Below are positions 15,509 through 23,592 of a stretch of 36,039 bases of DNA, in pieces. The DNA is taken from NCBI GenBank assembly GCA_902806075.1, contig CADCVG010000050.1, positions 1-36,039 of the forward strand, read 5' to 3'. The notes under the pieces were generated by a model. That model did not search any database and had not been told where the DNA came from. It saw only the letters and a program-made list of their open reading frames with translations. A program made the translations under genes and the position numbers. How positions within the stretch are numbered: the stretch's first letter is position 1; every line of letters begins with the position of its first letter. Source of the stretch: an uncultured Rubrobacteraceae bacterium (lineage in GTDB: Bacteria > Actinomycetota > Rubrobacteria > Rubrobacterales > Rubrobacteraceae).

Positions 15509-17766
15509 CTTGTTACCTCCCGTTGCGTCTCCTGCTCTCCGGTCTCTCTCCGATGGACGGGCTCGACCCGCACCGCCGCCCCCTTGAGCTCGGGCTGCCT
15601 GCTCACGGGGTCTGTCGCGTCGTGAGTCGTGTTGTTCAGGCTACCGTCGCCGGCCCACAGATCACCCCAGTGAAACGGCGCGAAGATGGTCCCGGGCTCG
15701 ATTCCCTCCGTCACCACCACCCGTGCCGAGAAGGAGCCCCGCGCCGAGACTACCCTGGCCTCCTCGCCGTCTCTTACCCCCGCCTCACCCGCGGCCTCCG
15801 GGTGCATCTCGACGAACGGACCGTCTTCCAGGCCCCTCATCAGCTTCTCCGAGCGTCCGGTGCGGGTCATCGTGTGCCACTGGTTCTTGACGCGCCCGTT
15901 GGAGAGGGTCAAGGGGTACTCCTCACCGGGCGGCTCGTGCAACTCCGAGTGCGGGGTCGGCTCGAAGCGGGCCCGGCCGTCGGGGGTGTTGAACTTCTTG
16001 TTCGTGTAGAGCCGGTGCGTCCCGGGGTGCTCTTCCTCCGGCTCTCGGTACTGAACTCTGCCCGACGGTCGCTCGACGCGGGAGAAGGCGTCGGGGGCGG
16101 GCCACTGCACGGGACCCCGTAGAAGCCTCTCGTGCGAGAGACCCGTGACCTCCACCAGCGTGCCCCGGGTGAGCTCCACGTACTCGTCGTAGACTTCGGA
16201 GGAGTTCTCCCACGCGAAGTCCTTCCCGAAGCCCATCTCCGCCGCGACGGCGGCAAAGATCTCCCAATCCGCCCTGGCCTCGCCGGGCGGCTCGACCACC
16301 TTCTCGACGATGCTGACCCTCCGCTCGGAGTTGGTCATCGTACCCGCCTTCTCGCCCCACCCTGCGGCCGGCAACACGAGGTCGGCCAGGCGTGTGGTCT
16401 CCGTTGGATAGGCGTCCTGGACGACGACGAACGCCCCCTCTCTTCGCAGGGCCCGGCGCGTGCGGGCGAGATCCGGGAACGAGGCGGCCGGGTTCGTCGC
16501 GGCGACCCACAGGAACTTTACGTCCCCGTCGTCCAGGGCACGGAACATCTCGGTGGCGGGCAGGCCCCATGCTTCGGGGATGTTGCCGGGGTCGAGTCCC
16601 CACGCTTCTTCTACCTGCCGGCGGTGCTGGGGGTCGTCAGCCGTCCGATAACCGGGCAGGGAGTTCGCGAGTCCCCCGACCTCGCGGCCGCCCATCGCGT
16701 TCGGCTGGCCGGTGAGACTAAACGGGCCGGCGCCGGGCCTGCCGACGTTGCCGGTGGCGAGGCAGAGGTTGATGATCGCACGGTTCTTTAACGTCCCTGT
16801 GGTGCTCTGGTTTACGCCCATGGTGTAGAAGATCAGGGCCGCCTTCGCCTCCCCGAGCTTCCTGGCCGCCTGCACGATGTCCCCGGTCTCCAGCCCGCAC
16901 GCCCGCGCCGCCCGCCGCGGCGTCCACTCGCGGGCGACCTTCGCCGCCTCGCCGAAGCCGTGCGTGTGGTGCTCTATAAAGCGGTTGTCTAGCAGGTCCT
17001 CGTCCAGAATGACCCTGAGCATGGCGTTCGCCAGAGCCAGATCCGTGCCGGGCTTCACGGGCAGGTGGAGATCCGCTATCTCCGCGGTGGCCGTCTTGCG
17101 CGGGTCCACGACGATGACCGAGACGTCGGGGTCTTTCTTACGCTGCTTGATACGACCATAAGTTATGGGGTGGCAGTCCGCCGCGTTGGAGCCCCAGAGC
17201 ACTATGCACTCCGCGTAACCTATGTCGGAATAGGCGGTGGGCGGGCCGTCGGAGCCGAAGGCGCCCTTGTAGCCGGCGACCGCGCTGGACATGCACAACC
17301 GCGAGTTCGAGTCTACGTTCGCGGTGCCCAGGTAGCCTTTGGCGAGCTTACCGGCCACGTAGTAATCCTCGGTAAGGAGCTGGCCGGAGATGTAGAACGC
17401 TGCCGCTTCGGGACCGTGCAGGTCCAGCGTACCCTTTAGCTTCCCGGCGACCTCGCCCAGGGCATCGTCCCATGAGACGCGCTCCATCTCTCCGTCGGCC
17501 TTGCGCTTCAAGGGTTGGGTGAGCCGGTCGGGGTGCTTGATCGCCTCCGGGAGGCCCGCCGGCTTGGGACAGAGCTTGCCGAAGTTAGCCGGATGAGACT
17601 TGTCGCCCCGGATCCTGGCGACCTCACCCTTCTTTACCTCGACCTCGACCCCGCACCCCACCCCGCAGTAGGGGCAGGTCGAGCGGACCCACCGCTCCGG
17701 CCTCTTCGCGCCCTTCGCCGTCTTCCTGATCCCAGCCAAACTCTGTCCTCCGCCACCCGTGTGCAT
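15505..17766 (-). CDS. nasA: Assimilatory nitrate reductase catalytic subunit (molybdopterin, 4Fe-4S)
   Basis: 754 residues from the ATG at 17766. The N-terminal [4Fe-4S] motif CPYCGVGCGVEV...KLCPKP is followed by the bis-MGD oxidoreductase domains. NSRLCMSS is the expected position of the Mo-ligand region. GVNQSTTGTLKNRAI and the C-terminal MGD-binding module (LSNGRVKNQWHTMTRTGRS) are also present. It reduces nitrate to nitrite in the cytoplasm. There is no signal peptide, so it is the assimilatory NasA/NarB type, but without NasA's extra C-terminal 2Fe-2S domain. The ATG at 17766 has GGAGAGG upstream. The frame is open to 17865, but that extension runs into the repeated regulatory element. 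Confidence 0.92.
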   Translation of the reverse strand: MHTGGGGQSLAGIRKTAKGAKRPERWVRSTCPYCGVGCGVEVEVKKGEVARIRGDKSHPANFGKLCPKPAGLPEAIKHPDRLTQPLKRKADGEMERVSWDDALGEVAGKLKGTLDLHGPEAAAFYISGQLLTEDYYVAGKLAKGYLGTANVDSNSRLCMSSAVAGYKGAFGSDGPPTAYSDIGYAECIVLWGSNAADCHPITYGRIKQRKKDPDVSVIVVDPRKTATAEIADLHLPVKPGTDLALANAMLRVILDEDLLDNRFIEHHTHGFGEAAKVAREWTPRRAARACGLETGDIVQAARKLGEAKAALIFYTMGVNQSTTGTLKNRAIINLCLATGNVGRPGAGPFSLTGQPNAMGGREVGGLANSLPGYRTADDPQHRRQVEEAWGLDPGNIPEAWGLPATEMFRALDDGDVKFLWVAATNPAASFPDLARTRRALRREGAFVVVQDAYPTETTRLADLVLPAAGWGEKAGTMTNSERRVSIVEKVVEPPGEARADWEIFAAVAAEMGFGKDFAWENSSEVYDEYVELTRGTLVEVTGLSHERLLRGPVQWPAPDAFSRVERPSGRVQYREPEEEHPGTHRLYTNKKFNTPDGRARFEPTPHSELHEPPGEEYPLTLSNGRVKNQWHTMTRTGRSEKLMRGLEDGPFVEMHPEAAGEAGVRDGEEARVVSARGSFSARVVVTEGIEPGTIFAPFHWGDLWAGDGSLNNTTHDATDPVSRQPELKGAAVRVEPVHRRETGEQETQREVTR

Positions 17767-17857
17767 CGCTCGCGCCTCTCCACTTTGTTTGGGGAGGCGC
17801 CGAAAGGTTCTTTGTCCGGGAGGATAGCCCAGGGACCCTGCCGGTAACTTCGGCCCG

Positions 17858-17963
17858 ATGTACATATATGCACTCGCAATATAGGTAGATTTTGCTACCG
17901 CTCGATAAGCGGCCCGGCGTACATGTATGCAGGCGGCTTCGCGTCCGGATTTTGCTCCCGTTC
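17858..17963. repeat. Two tandem ~59-bp elements in the nasA-narK promoter region
   Basis: Block 1, GTACATrTATGCA, occurs at 17860-17872 and 17919-17931. Block 2, GATTTTGCTmCCGyTC, occurs at 17888-17903 and 17948-17963. The offset between copies is 59-60 bases. Block 1 is a pseudo-palindrome centred on ACATrTAT. The position, between the divergent nitrate reductase and transporter genes, suggests paired regulator-binding sites controlling both operons. Confidence 0.6.
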
Positions 17964-18074
17964 AACAAAGATTTATGTGTTGGGACACCAATAGGATGCT
18001 GGCCGGGCCTCGGGTGGCACCCTCCGGGTCCCGCTACGGAGACAGGTCAGCGATTGCAGAGAGAGGTAGCATAA

Positions 18075-19475
18075 GTGACAAGTACAACCGCCGGCGCCAA
18101 GAGCGGGTCTGGTTGGATCAAGAAGTGGAACCCGGAGGACAAAGAGTTCTGGGAGAACGGGGGTAAGCGGGTCGCCCGGCGCAACCTGGTCTTCTCCATC
18201 TTCGCCGAGTTCCTGGGCTTCTCGGTCTGGCAGCTATTCAGCATAGTCGCCGCCCTGTTACCGGCCATAGGCTTCGCGTTCAGCGCGCCGCAGCTCTTTA
18301 GCCTCGTGGCGCTACCGGGCCTCGTCGGGGCGACGATGCGCTTCCCCTACACGTTCGCTGTTGGGATCTTCGGTGGGCGCAACTGGACGATAATCAGTGC
18401 GCTCTTGCTCTTGATCCCCACGGTGATGCTCGGCATCATCATTCAGAACCCCGATACTCCTTACTGGCAGTTCGCTCTCGCGGCGGCCCTCGGCGGCTTC
18501 GGCGGGGGGAACTTCTCATCCAGCATGGCGAACATCAGCTACTTCTTCCCCAACGAACAGAAGGGCACCGCTCTGGGGATAAACGCCGCCGGCGGGAACC
18601 TCGGCGTCGGCATCGTGCAGCTATTGGTGCCGTTCGTGATCACTGTGGGAGCGGTGGGCGCCGTACTCGGCGGCGGCTCGCAAACCAGGACGGCGCCGGA
18701 CGGGACCGCCACGACGGTCTTTATACAGAACGCGGCCTTCTTCTGGGTGCCGCTCGTCCTGCTCTCGGCGGTCTGCGCCTATTTCTTCATGAACAACCTC
18801 AACGTCTCGCAGGCCTCGCCCAGGGAGCAGGTGCCCGTCGCAAAGCGCAAGCACACCTGGGTAATGAGCTACCTGTATATAGGGACCTTCGGTTCCTTCA
18901 TCGGCTACTCGGCGAGCTTCCCGGTCCTTATAACGAGTCAGTTCCCGGGGTACTCGTCCATTTACCTGGCCGCCCTCGGCCCGATAGTCGGGTCTCTGGC
19001 TCGTCCGATTGGTGGATGGCTCTCGGATAAGACCGGGGGGGCCCGCGTGACCTTCTGGAACTTCCTCGTGATGGCTCTAGGGGTGGTATCCGCGCTCTAC
19101 TTCCTCGCGGAGCAGTCGCTCGTGGGCTTCTTCCTCTCGTTCATGGTCCTCTTCCTCACCGCCGGCATCGGTAACGGGTCTACCTACCGCATGATCCCCA
19201 CTATTTTTCGCACCCAGAGGGTGCGCGAGGCCCGGGGCGAGGGTGCCGTGGCGGAGGCGGCCCGGCAGGGTCAGAGAGAGAGTTCCTTCGTGCTCGGCTT
19301 CGCCGGGGCGATAGCCGCGTACGGCGGTTTCGTCATCCCGCAGGCCTACAAGTACTCCATAGGCGCGACCGGTGGCCCGCAGACGGCGCTCGTCTCGTTT
19401 GTCGTCTTCTACGCAACCTGCATGGCCGTCACCTGGTACTTCTACTACCGCAGGAACGCGGAGATCCCCTGCTGA
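18075..19475 (+). CDS. narK: Nitrate/nitrite transporter, NarK family (MFS)
   Basis: 466 residues of a major facilitator with about twelve hydrophobic segments. Both NarK/NRT nitrate signatures are present: GGFGGGNFSSSMANISYFFP near 140 and GIGNGSTYRMIPTIF near 365. Charged loops with the RF-type substrate arginine (GATMRFPYTF) are also seen. It would import nitrate and possibly export nitrite. The start is the GTG at 18075, preceded by GAGAGAGGTAG. It is transcribed away from the nitrate reductase from the shared region with the tandem elements. Confidence 0.95.
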   Translation: MTSTTAGAKSGSGWIKKWNPEDKEFWENGGKRVARRNLVFSIFAEFLGFSVWQLFSIVAALLPAIGFAFSAPQLFSLVALPGLVGATMRFPYTFAVGIFGGRNWTIISALLLLIPTVMLGIIIQNPDTPYWQFALAAALGGFGGGNFSSSMANISYFFPNEQKGTALGINAAGGNLGVGIVQLLVPFVITVGAVGAVLGGGSQTRTAPDGTATTVFIQNAAFFWVPLVLLSAVCAYFFMNNLNVSQASPREQVPVAKRKHTWVMSYLYIGTFGSFIGYSASFPVLITSQFPGYSSIYLAALGPIVGSLARPIGGWLSDKTGGARVTFWNFLVMALGVVSALYFLAEQSLVGFFLSFMVLFLTAGIGNGSTYRMIPTIFRTQRVREARGEGAVAEAARQGQRESSFVLGFAGAIAAYGGFVIPQAYKYSIGATGGPQTALVSFVVFYATCMAVTWYFYYRRNAEIPC

Positions 19476-19483
19476 TAAGAGTT

Positions 19484-19516
19484 GAGGGGGGGATCTCCTA
19501 ACGGGAGATCCCCCTC
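19484..19516 (+). terminator. Hairpin between narK and the small downstream gene
   Basis: GGGGGATCTCC (ending at 19498) pairs with GGAGATCCCCC (19504-19514) across a loop of about five bases. No T-run follows; the next gene's ribosome site GAAAGGAAG comes directly after. It may be a partial terminator or a processing or stability hairpin rather than a full stop. Confidence 0.55.
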
Positions 19517-19535
19517 GTCGGAAAGGAAGCCACTG

Positions 19536-19880
19536 ATGGCTTACACGACTGTGTTACTACAAACGATCACCGAAGTCGAGGGCGAGGGGCTGAACTCGCC
19601 CGGCGCTCTGGACCTCTCCTACACCGTCCCTCAAGGGTGTACCGCCGGAGTCCAGTACGTCCGGGCGGGCAGCACCGTGAAGGGCATGCTCAACATCACC
19701 CTCCTGCAGAACGGCAAGGTGCTGCGCTACGTGCCCGTCGCTGCTGCCAGCACTACGCACGTCCCGCTGGCGATAGTGGACGAGCTACAGCCGGGGGCGG
19801 AGGTCTCCGTCGCCGTCGCGGCCGAAGGGTCGGGGACCCTGATCCTCGACGTCGGCATCCTCGAGGTGAACACCTCGTAG
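19536..19880 (+). CDS. Small beta-rich protein downstream of narK, uncharacterised
   Basis: 114 residues, no family recognised. Alternating hydrophobic strands and turns (LDLSYTVPQG, LNITLLQNGKVLRYVPV, LILDVGILEV) suggest a compact beta-sandwich. One Cys is present (QGCTAG). It has no signal peptide or membrane segment. The start is the ATG at 19536, with GGAAAGGAAG just upstream; the open frame back to 19482 crosses the hairpin. It follows narK by 60 bases on the same strand and ends 5 bases from the convergent ligase gene. A role in nitrate uptake or its control is guessed from position only. Confidence 0.7.
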   Translation: MAYTTVLLQTITEVEGEGLNSPGALDLSYTVPQGCTAGVQYVRAGSTVKGMLNITLLQNGKVLRYVPVAAASTTHVPLAIVDELQPGAEVSVAVAAEGSGTLILDVGILEVNTS

Positions 19881-19885
19881 CGAGA

Positions 19886-21016
19886 TCAACCCTCGACAGA
19901 AGACTTCGTCCGCTCGACGACGTCGCGGGCGACCTCGTAAGCCGAGCCAGTCTCCCGGTAGACCTCTAGCTGGCGGTCGGCGCCGGTCGGTTCGTCCAGG
20001 ATGCGCGCGACCGCCGAGAGGTCCCGTTTCGTGCGCGACTCCAGGTCCTCCAGCCAGTGGCCCAAGACCTTGAGGGTAGCGATGCTCTCGTGCGAGTCGT
20101 GGTCGACGAAGTTTCCGGACATGCCGAAGCGCTGGGCGCTCCACTTGTTCTCCTCGATCTCGCGGGTCGGACGGATGGGGCGCCTCTCACCAGACTCGTA
20201 CTCCTCCACGAGGGTTTCGCAGAGGGCGGCGGTTAGAGTAGTGAGGGCACCGGTGCGCCAGGGGTCGGTTTGGGCGTCGCAGGCGCGCAGCTCGACGGTA
20301 CCGATCTGGGGGGCGGGGCGGACGTCCCACCAGATCTCCCCTAGCTTGTGTATCGAGCCGGAGCGGTATGCGTAGTCCACGTAGTCCGTATATTCATCCC
20401 ACGAGCCTAGAGGGTCCGGGACGCCGGCGCGGTGGATGGAGCGCGAGAAGATCAGGATGCGCGACGATCGCATGTCCGTGAGCTCTCCCTGCCAGAACGG
20501 AGAGTTGACCGACAGAGCGAGCATGTGCGGCACGTACTCCCGGAGCCGGTCGTAAAGATAGATCGCCTTTTCCCGACCGTTGACAGCATAATGGGTGTGC
20601 AGGGCGAAGGTGTTGTTGCGTTTTATGAGCCAGCCGAGCTGCTCTTCGAGCCGGCGGTAGTGAGGCTGGTCTATGATCTCCTGCTCGCGCCAGTCTCCTA
20701 TGGGATGTGTTCCGCTCACGCCGAGCAAGCGCCCCAGCCGCTCCGCCTCGTCGAGCAGGTAGCGCCGCCTCGATACTAGGTCTTCGAGGACGCCCTCGGG
20801 CCCTTCGTGGACGCCGGCGTTCGACTCAATCTCGCAGTCTATCAACTCCCCGGTGTAGTGGCCCTCGGGGGCGCCGGCCAGTATCTTCTGTGCCCCCCCG
20901 GCCAGCTTCAGCGATTCGGGGTCCGCGAGCCACAGCTCCTCTTCGGCGCCTAGAGTACCCTCCGGAAGGTCCTTCTCGAAGGCGTCCTCGGGGATCAGGG
21001 TGTGTATTTCGGTCAA
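19886..21016 (-). CDS. Glutamate-cysteine ligase-like carboxylate-amine ligase (GCS2/YbdK family)
   Basis: 376 residues. The N-terminal GAEEELWLADPESLKL is the GCS2 signature. HTHYAVNGREKAI, the central region DMRSSRILIFSRSIHRAGVP and WWDVRPAPQIGTVELRACDAQTD complete the active-site set. YbdK-type enzymes join glutamate to cysteine or related amines with ATP and may feed a low-molecular-weight thiol pathway. The start is the TTG at 21016 with a GAGAGAG site. It is convergent with the small gene after narK and divergent from the peroxiredoxin. Confidence 0.9.
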   Translation of the reverse strand: MTEIHTLIPEDAFEKDLPEGTLGAEEELWLADPESLKLAGGAQKILAGAPEGHYTGELIDCEIESNAGVHEGPEGVLEDLVSRRRYLLDEAERLGRLLGVSGTHPIGDWREQEIIDQPHYRRLEEQLGWLIKRNNTFALHTHYAVNGREKAIYLYDRLREYVPHMLALSVNSPFWQGELTDMRSSRILIFSRSIHRAGVPDPLGSWDEYTDYVDYAYRSGSIHKLGEIWWDVRPAPQIGTVELRACDAQTDPWRTGALTTLTAALCETLVEEYESGERRPIRPTREIEENKWSAQRFGMSGNFVDHDSHESIATLKVLGHWLEDLESRTKRDLSAVARILDEPTGADRQLEVYRETGSAYEVARDVVERTKSSVEG

Positions 21017-21097
21017 GATCGCTCTCTCGTCTTGTTCTCCAACTCGTCCTCTCTCTGCCTCTTATCGGTCGAAGCGTAATTCTAACCGCCGGAGGAA

Positions 21098-21136
21098 GGT
21101 AGAATGCTGGTAATGCTGGATCTAGGCTAGGAGGTT
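21098..21136 (+). promoter_or_regulatory. Promoter -10 and ribosome site for the peroxiredoxin
   Basis: A TAGAAT -10 hexamer lies about 40 bases before the ATG at 21142. TAGGAGG sits about 6 bases before that ATG. A clear -35 was not identified. Confidence 0.4.
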
Positions 21137-21141
21137 CTTGA

Positions 21142-21600
21142 ATGGCCGCGGACGTTGGAGAGAAGGCCCCGGAGTTTACGCTGCCGACCGATAGTTGGGA
21201 GGAGAGGGTCTCGCTGGAGGAGGCGAGACGGGAGGGACCGGTCGTGTTGTTCTTTTATCCGGGAGACTGGTCGAGCGTCTGCACAGACCAGATGAGCCAG
21301 TTGCAGAAGGAGATCGGGCGCTTCCAGGAGAAGGGCGTCACGGTCCTGGGCATAAGCGTCGACTCACCCTGGTCGCACAGAGCGTGGGCCGAGGAGCGGG
21401 ACATTCGTTTTCCGCTGCTCTCGGACTTCCAGCGAAAGGTCGTGGAGCAGTACGGTGTCAAGCACGAGGCGGGCTTCCCCGAGCGGGCCTACTTCGTCAT
21501 AGACAAGGAGGGTGTCGTGCGCGCCAAAAAGGTCGAGAGCTCCCCCGGCGACCAGCCGGAGGTCGGTACCGTCATCGAAGACCTGGAGAAGGCGCTCTAG
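21142..21600 (+). CDS. 1-Cys peroxiredoxin, AhpC/TSA (AhpE-like)
   Basis: 152 residues with the thioredoxin-fold peroxiredoxin active site FYPGDWSSVCTDQ. The peroxidatic Cys is at 47, the usual Thr three residues before it is Ser, and the conserved Arg is near 115 (FPERAYFVID). No second cysteine is present, so it must be resolved by an external thiol. The length matches AhpE-type enzymes of actinobacteria. It reduces peroxides in the cytosol. The nearby glutamate-cysteine ligase could relate to the thiol supply (inference). Confidence 0.92.
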   Translation: MAADVGEKAPEFTLPTDSWEERVSLEEARREGPVVLFFYPGDWSSVCTDQMSQLQKEIGRFQEKGVTVLGISVDSPWSHRAWAEERDIRFPLLSDFQRKVVEQYGVKHEAGFPERAYFVIDKEGVVRAKKVESSPGDQPEVGTVIEDLEKAL

Positions 21601-21614
21601 CAGGGGCCTTTACG

Positions 21615-22529
21615 ATGGAAGGAGATGCGCCAGGGGCCTCTTTCGGACCGCACGTCTCGCCTCAGGAGGTCGCTGAGGCGACCGCCAGTGCCCTTACTCT
21701 AGGCTACAGCGCCCCGATGCCGGGGGCGGACTCCCGCTACTCGGACGGTACGGTCGCCCACGAGACGCGACTCCTCGGCGTCCCCGCCCTCGCGGCGGCC
21801 GTCTCCGGCGCCGGTGAGCGTTCGATAGGGGAGACCGTGCTTGAGGCTACTCTGGGCTCCCGCGCCGCCGCCGGCTACGCGGATGTGAGGGCGGCGGCGT
21901 ACCTCGCGCCGCTGGCGCGCGCGGCGCTCTTCGGGGAGAGGCTCGGGAAGGTTCTGGCCGGGCTTTCGCATGCCGACGCCAGGCTCTTTGCCCGGGCGTT
22001 GGAGGCGGCCGGTCCGGTCCACACGGGGGGCGCTCTCTACGGGGCGATCAACGTCGCAATGGGCGCCGGGCGGGATGCCACGCTGCGCGACGCGATGCGC
22101 TTCGCTGCCGTGGGAAGTCCCGGAGACCCGACGGCCCGCGAGTACGCCCGCAACTTCGAGGTCACCCGGGAGCTCGCCCGCCCGGCCCTTCAGGGCGCTT
22201 TAGCCCGCGTCGAGGCAACCCGGCCCGCGCTCGTGCAGGCTTACCTGGAGGTCCTCGCCGAGGTGCCGGACCTCGACGTGACGGGCAGGGCCGGCAGCAA
22301 GGAGGCCGAGGAGGTCTCCCGTCTCGCGTACGGCGTCATAAAAGCCGGCGGCGCATACTCGCGCCGGGGGCTGCAGGCCATAGCCAACCTGGACGGCCTG
22401 CTCCGCTCTGACGCGAGGCTCAAACCCACGGCCACCGAGACCCCGGTCGTCGCGGCGGCCTTCCTGCTCTCGCTGGAGCACGGCTCCGGGTACCTGGCTG
22501 GCCGCGTGCGCCCCGCCCCGCATCGATAG
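21615..22529 (+). CDS. Divergent CitG-family (triphosphoribosyl-dephospho-CoA synthase-like) protein
   Basis: 304 residues. The N-terminal SPQEVAEATASALTLGYSAPMPGADSRYSD and the following GETVLEATLGSRAAAG...AYLAPLARAALFGE align by eye with archaeal and actinobacterial CitG-like proteins. The family's typical PKPGNV and NTNLG signatures read MPGADS and AGYADVR here, so the nucleotide site looks altered. Activity in making the citrate-lyase prosthetic group is unlikely, and no citrate lyase genes are nearby. The ATG at 21615 lies 15 bases after the peroxiredoxin stop with no good ribosome site, so it may depend on that gene. A long frame reaching back to 21195 crosses the peroxiredoxin in another frame and is rejected. 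Confidence 0.65.
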   Translation: MEGDAPGASFGPHVSPQEVAEATASALTLGYSAPMPGADSRYSDGTVAHETRLLGVPALAAAVSGAGERSIGETVLEATLGSRAAAGYADVRAAAYLAPLARAALFGERLGKVLAGLSHADARLFARALEAAGPVHTGGALYGAINVAMGAGRDATLRDAMRFAAVGSPGDPTAREYARNFEVTRELARPALQGALARVEATRPALVQAYLEVLAEVPDLDVTGRAGSKEAEEVSRLAYGVIKAGGAYSRRGLQAIANLDGLLRSDARLKPTATETPVVAAAFLLSLEHGSGYLAGRVRPAPHR

Positions 22530-22813
22530 GGATATGTACACGGGTAGACTAAAAGCGGATTCGGGAGGGCGAGGACGGCTCAGCTATCTTAGCGGCTGCG
22601 CAATCCGGTGGGATGAGGAGACCACGATCTACGCTGGATCGGCTCTTTTGCCGAGGTGTTCGTCCGCGGCGCGTTCAAGAGGACTACCGCCGAGCGCGGC
22701 CCACAGGGCAACGACCAGCTTGCAAAAGGGTAATTGAACCTGACGGGCGACTTCGCAACTCTGGTATTTTCGTGAGATTACCGTAAGTAGTCATTTACGA
22801 ATAGACTTAGACT
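22530..22813. other. Intergenic region before accessory patch
   Basis: No confident gene. A 67-codon frame (22534-22737) lacks a ribosome site and protein-like character. A short open stretch near 22630-22735 in another frame (reading WIGSFAEVFVRGAFKRTT) could be a decayed gene end, but no family is recognised. TAGACT hexamers at 22802-22807 and 22808-22813 directly precede the next ATG. Confidence 0.35.
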
Positions 22814-23539
22814 ATGGACACGAATACGCTGATCGCACTCGCTGCTCCGATAGTGGCCCTGATAGGCTCTATAGCGACCCTCATTGGCGTGAGGTTCACT
22901 CTGCGAAACAACCGCAAACTCAAGGAGATGGAGCTGGAGCATAGCCAGAAGCTCAAGGAGATGGAGCTGGAACACCAACTTGAGCTGCGACAGCTTGAGC
23001 TCCGCTCGGATGCGGCAAGATTGGTTAGGGCCGAAAGAAGGAGCGTGTACCTTGAACTGTTGCGTATGTTGTCAAATGTCCTTAATTTTTGGCTTAACCT
23101 AAGAGAATATGGAGTCGAAGAGGATTACCCTGAGCGCAGCCGAGAAGTGCAGGCTCAGATAAACGCGTACGCTGCCCTTCTTCCTGAGTTAACGATGTGC
23201 GGTTCGGACGAGCTAAGGCGCAAGTCTAGGAGGTTGGTAGCTGCTCTTTATAACTGTACCGAGGTTTTGCTTGACGCAGCAGAAGCCCAGGTTACTAACT
23301 TGAGCGATAAGGAAGAATTCGAAGCTGGATGGCAGAGAGCAGTTGACGCTGCACTGCAAGAGTACGACGACCACGAAGTTACAAAGTTGTACAGGGAGGT
23401 AATGACGCAGATTAAAGACGAGATGGGCAGCTTGGTGCTCCAATCGGACTTCGCGCCGGAGCGGGACCAAAGCGACATGCGAGAGCAGGGGCGCAAGGTG
23501 GAAGCTCCAGCAGAAACCGGTTCCACCGACGTCAAGTAA
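22814..23539 (+). CDS. Membrane-anchored coiled-coil protein, uncharacterised
   Basis: 241 residues. One N-terminal membrane segment (residues 7-26, LIALAAPIVALIGSIATLIG) is followed by a heptad-like stretch with a repeated KLKEMELEH unit (about 35-53). A helical cytoplasmic domain of about 150 residues and a charged tail complete it. No enzymatic motif is seen. Base composition is lower in GC than the flanking genes, suggesting acquired DNA. No ribosome site precedes the ATG. Two TAGACT boxes abut it, so it may be leaderless. It converges on the pentapeptide-repeat gene. Confidence 0.75.
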   Translation: MDTNTLIALAAPIVALIGSIATLIGVRFTLRNNRKLKEMELEHSQKLKEMELEHQLELRQLELRSDAARLVRAERRSVYLELLRMLSNVLNFWLNLREYGVEEDYPERSREVQAQINAYAALLPELTMCGSDELRRKSRRLVAALYNCTEVLLDAAEAQVTNLSDKEEFEAGWQRAVDAALQEYDDHEVTKLYREVMTQIKDEMGSLVLQSDFAPERDQSDMREQGRKVEAPAETGSTDVK

Positions 23540-23568
23540 GCATTTCGGACACCCCGGCTAGCAACCGC

Positions 23569-23592
23569 GGCCTCTTCGGGGGCCACTTATTT
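23569..23592 (+). terminator. TTCG-loop terminator
   Basis: GGCCTC (23569-23574), loop TTCG, GGGGCC (23579-23584), followed by ACTTATTT. It lies about 30 bases after the coiled-coil gene stop, between convergent genes. Confidence 0.6.

Noticed and set aside
17767-17865. 33-codon N-terminal extension of the nitrate reductase
   Set aside because: It runs into the tandem regulatory element and has no ribosome site. Homology begins after the ATG at 17766.
21195-21614. N-terminal extension of the CitG-like protein back to 21195
   Set aside because: It lies within the peroxiredoxin gene in a different frame. The CitG-like similarity begins only after 21615.
22534-22737. A 67-codon plus-strand frame
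   Set aside because: No ribosome site, no domain, composition like random GC-rich sequence.
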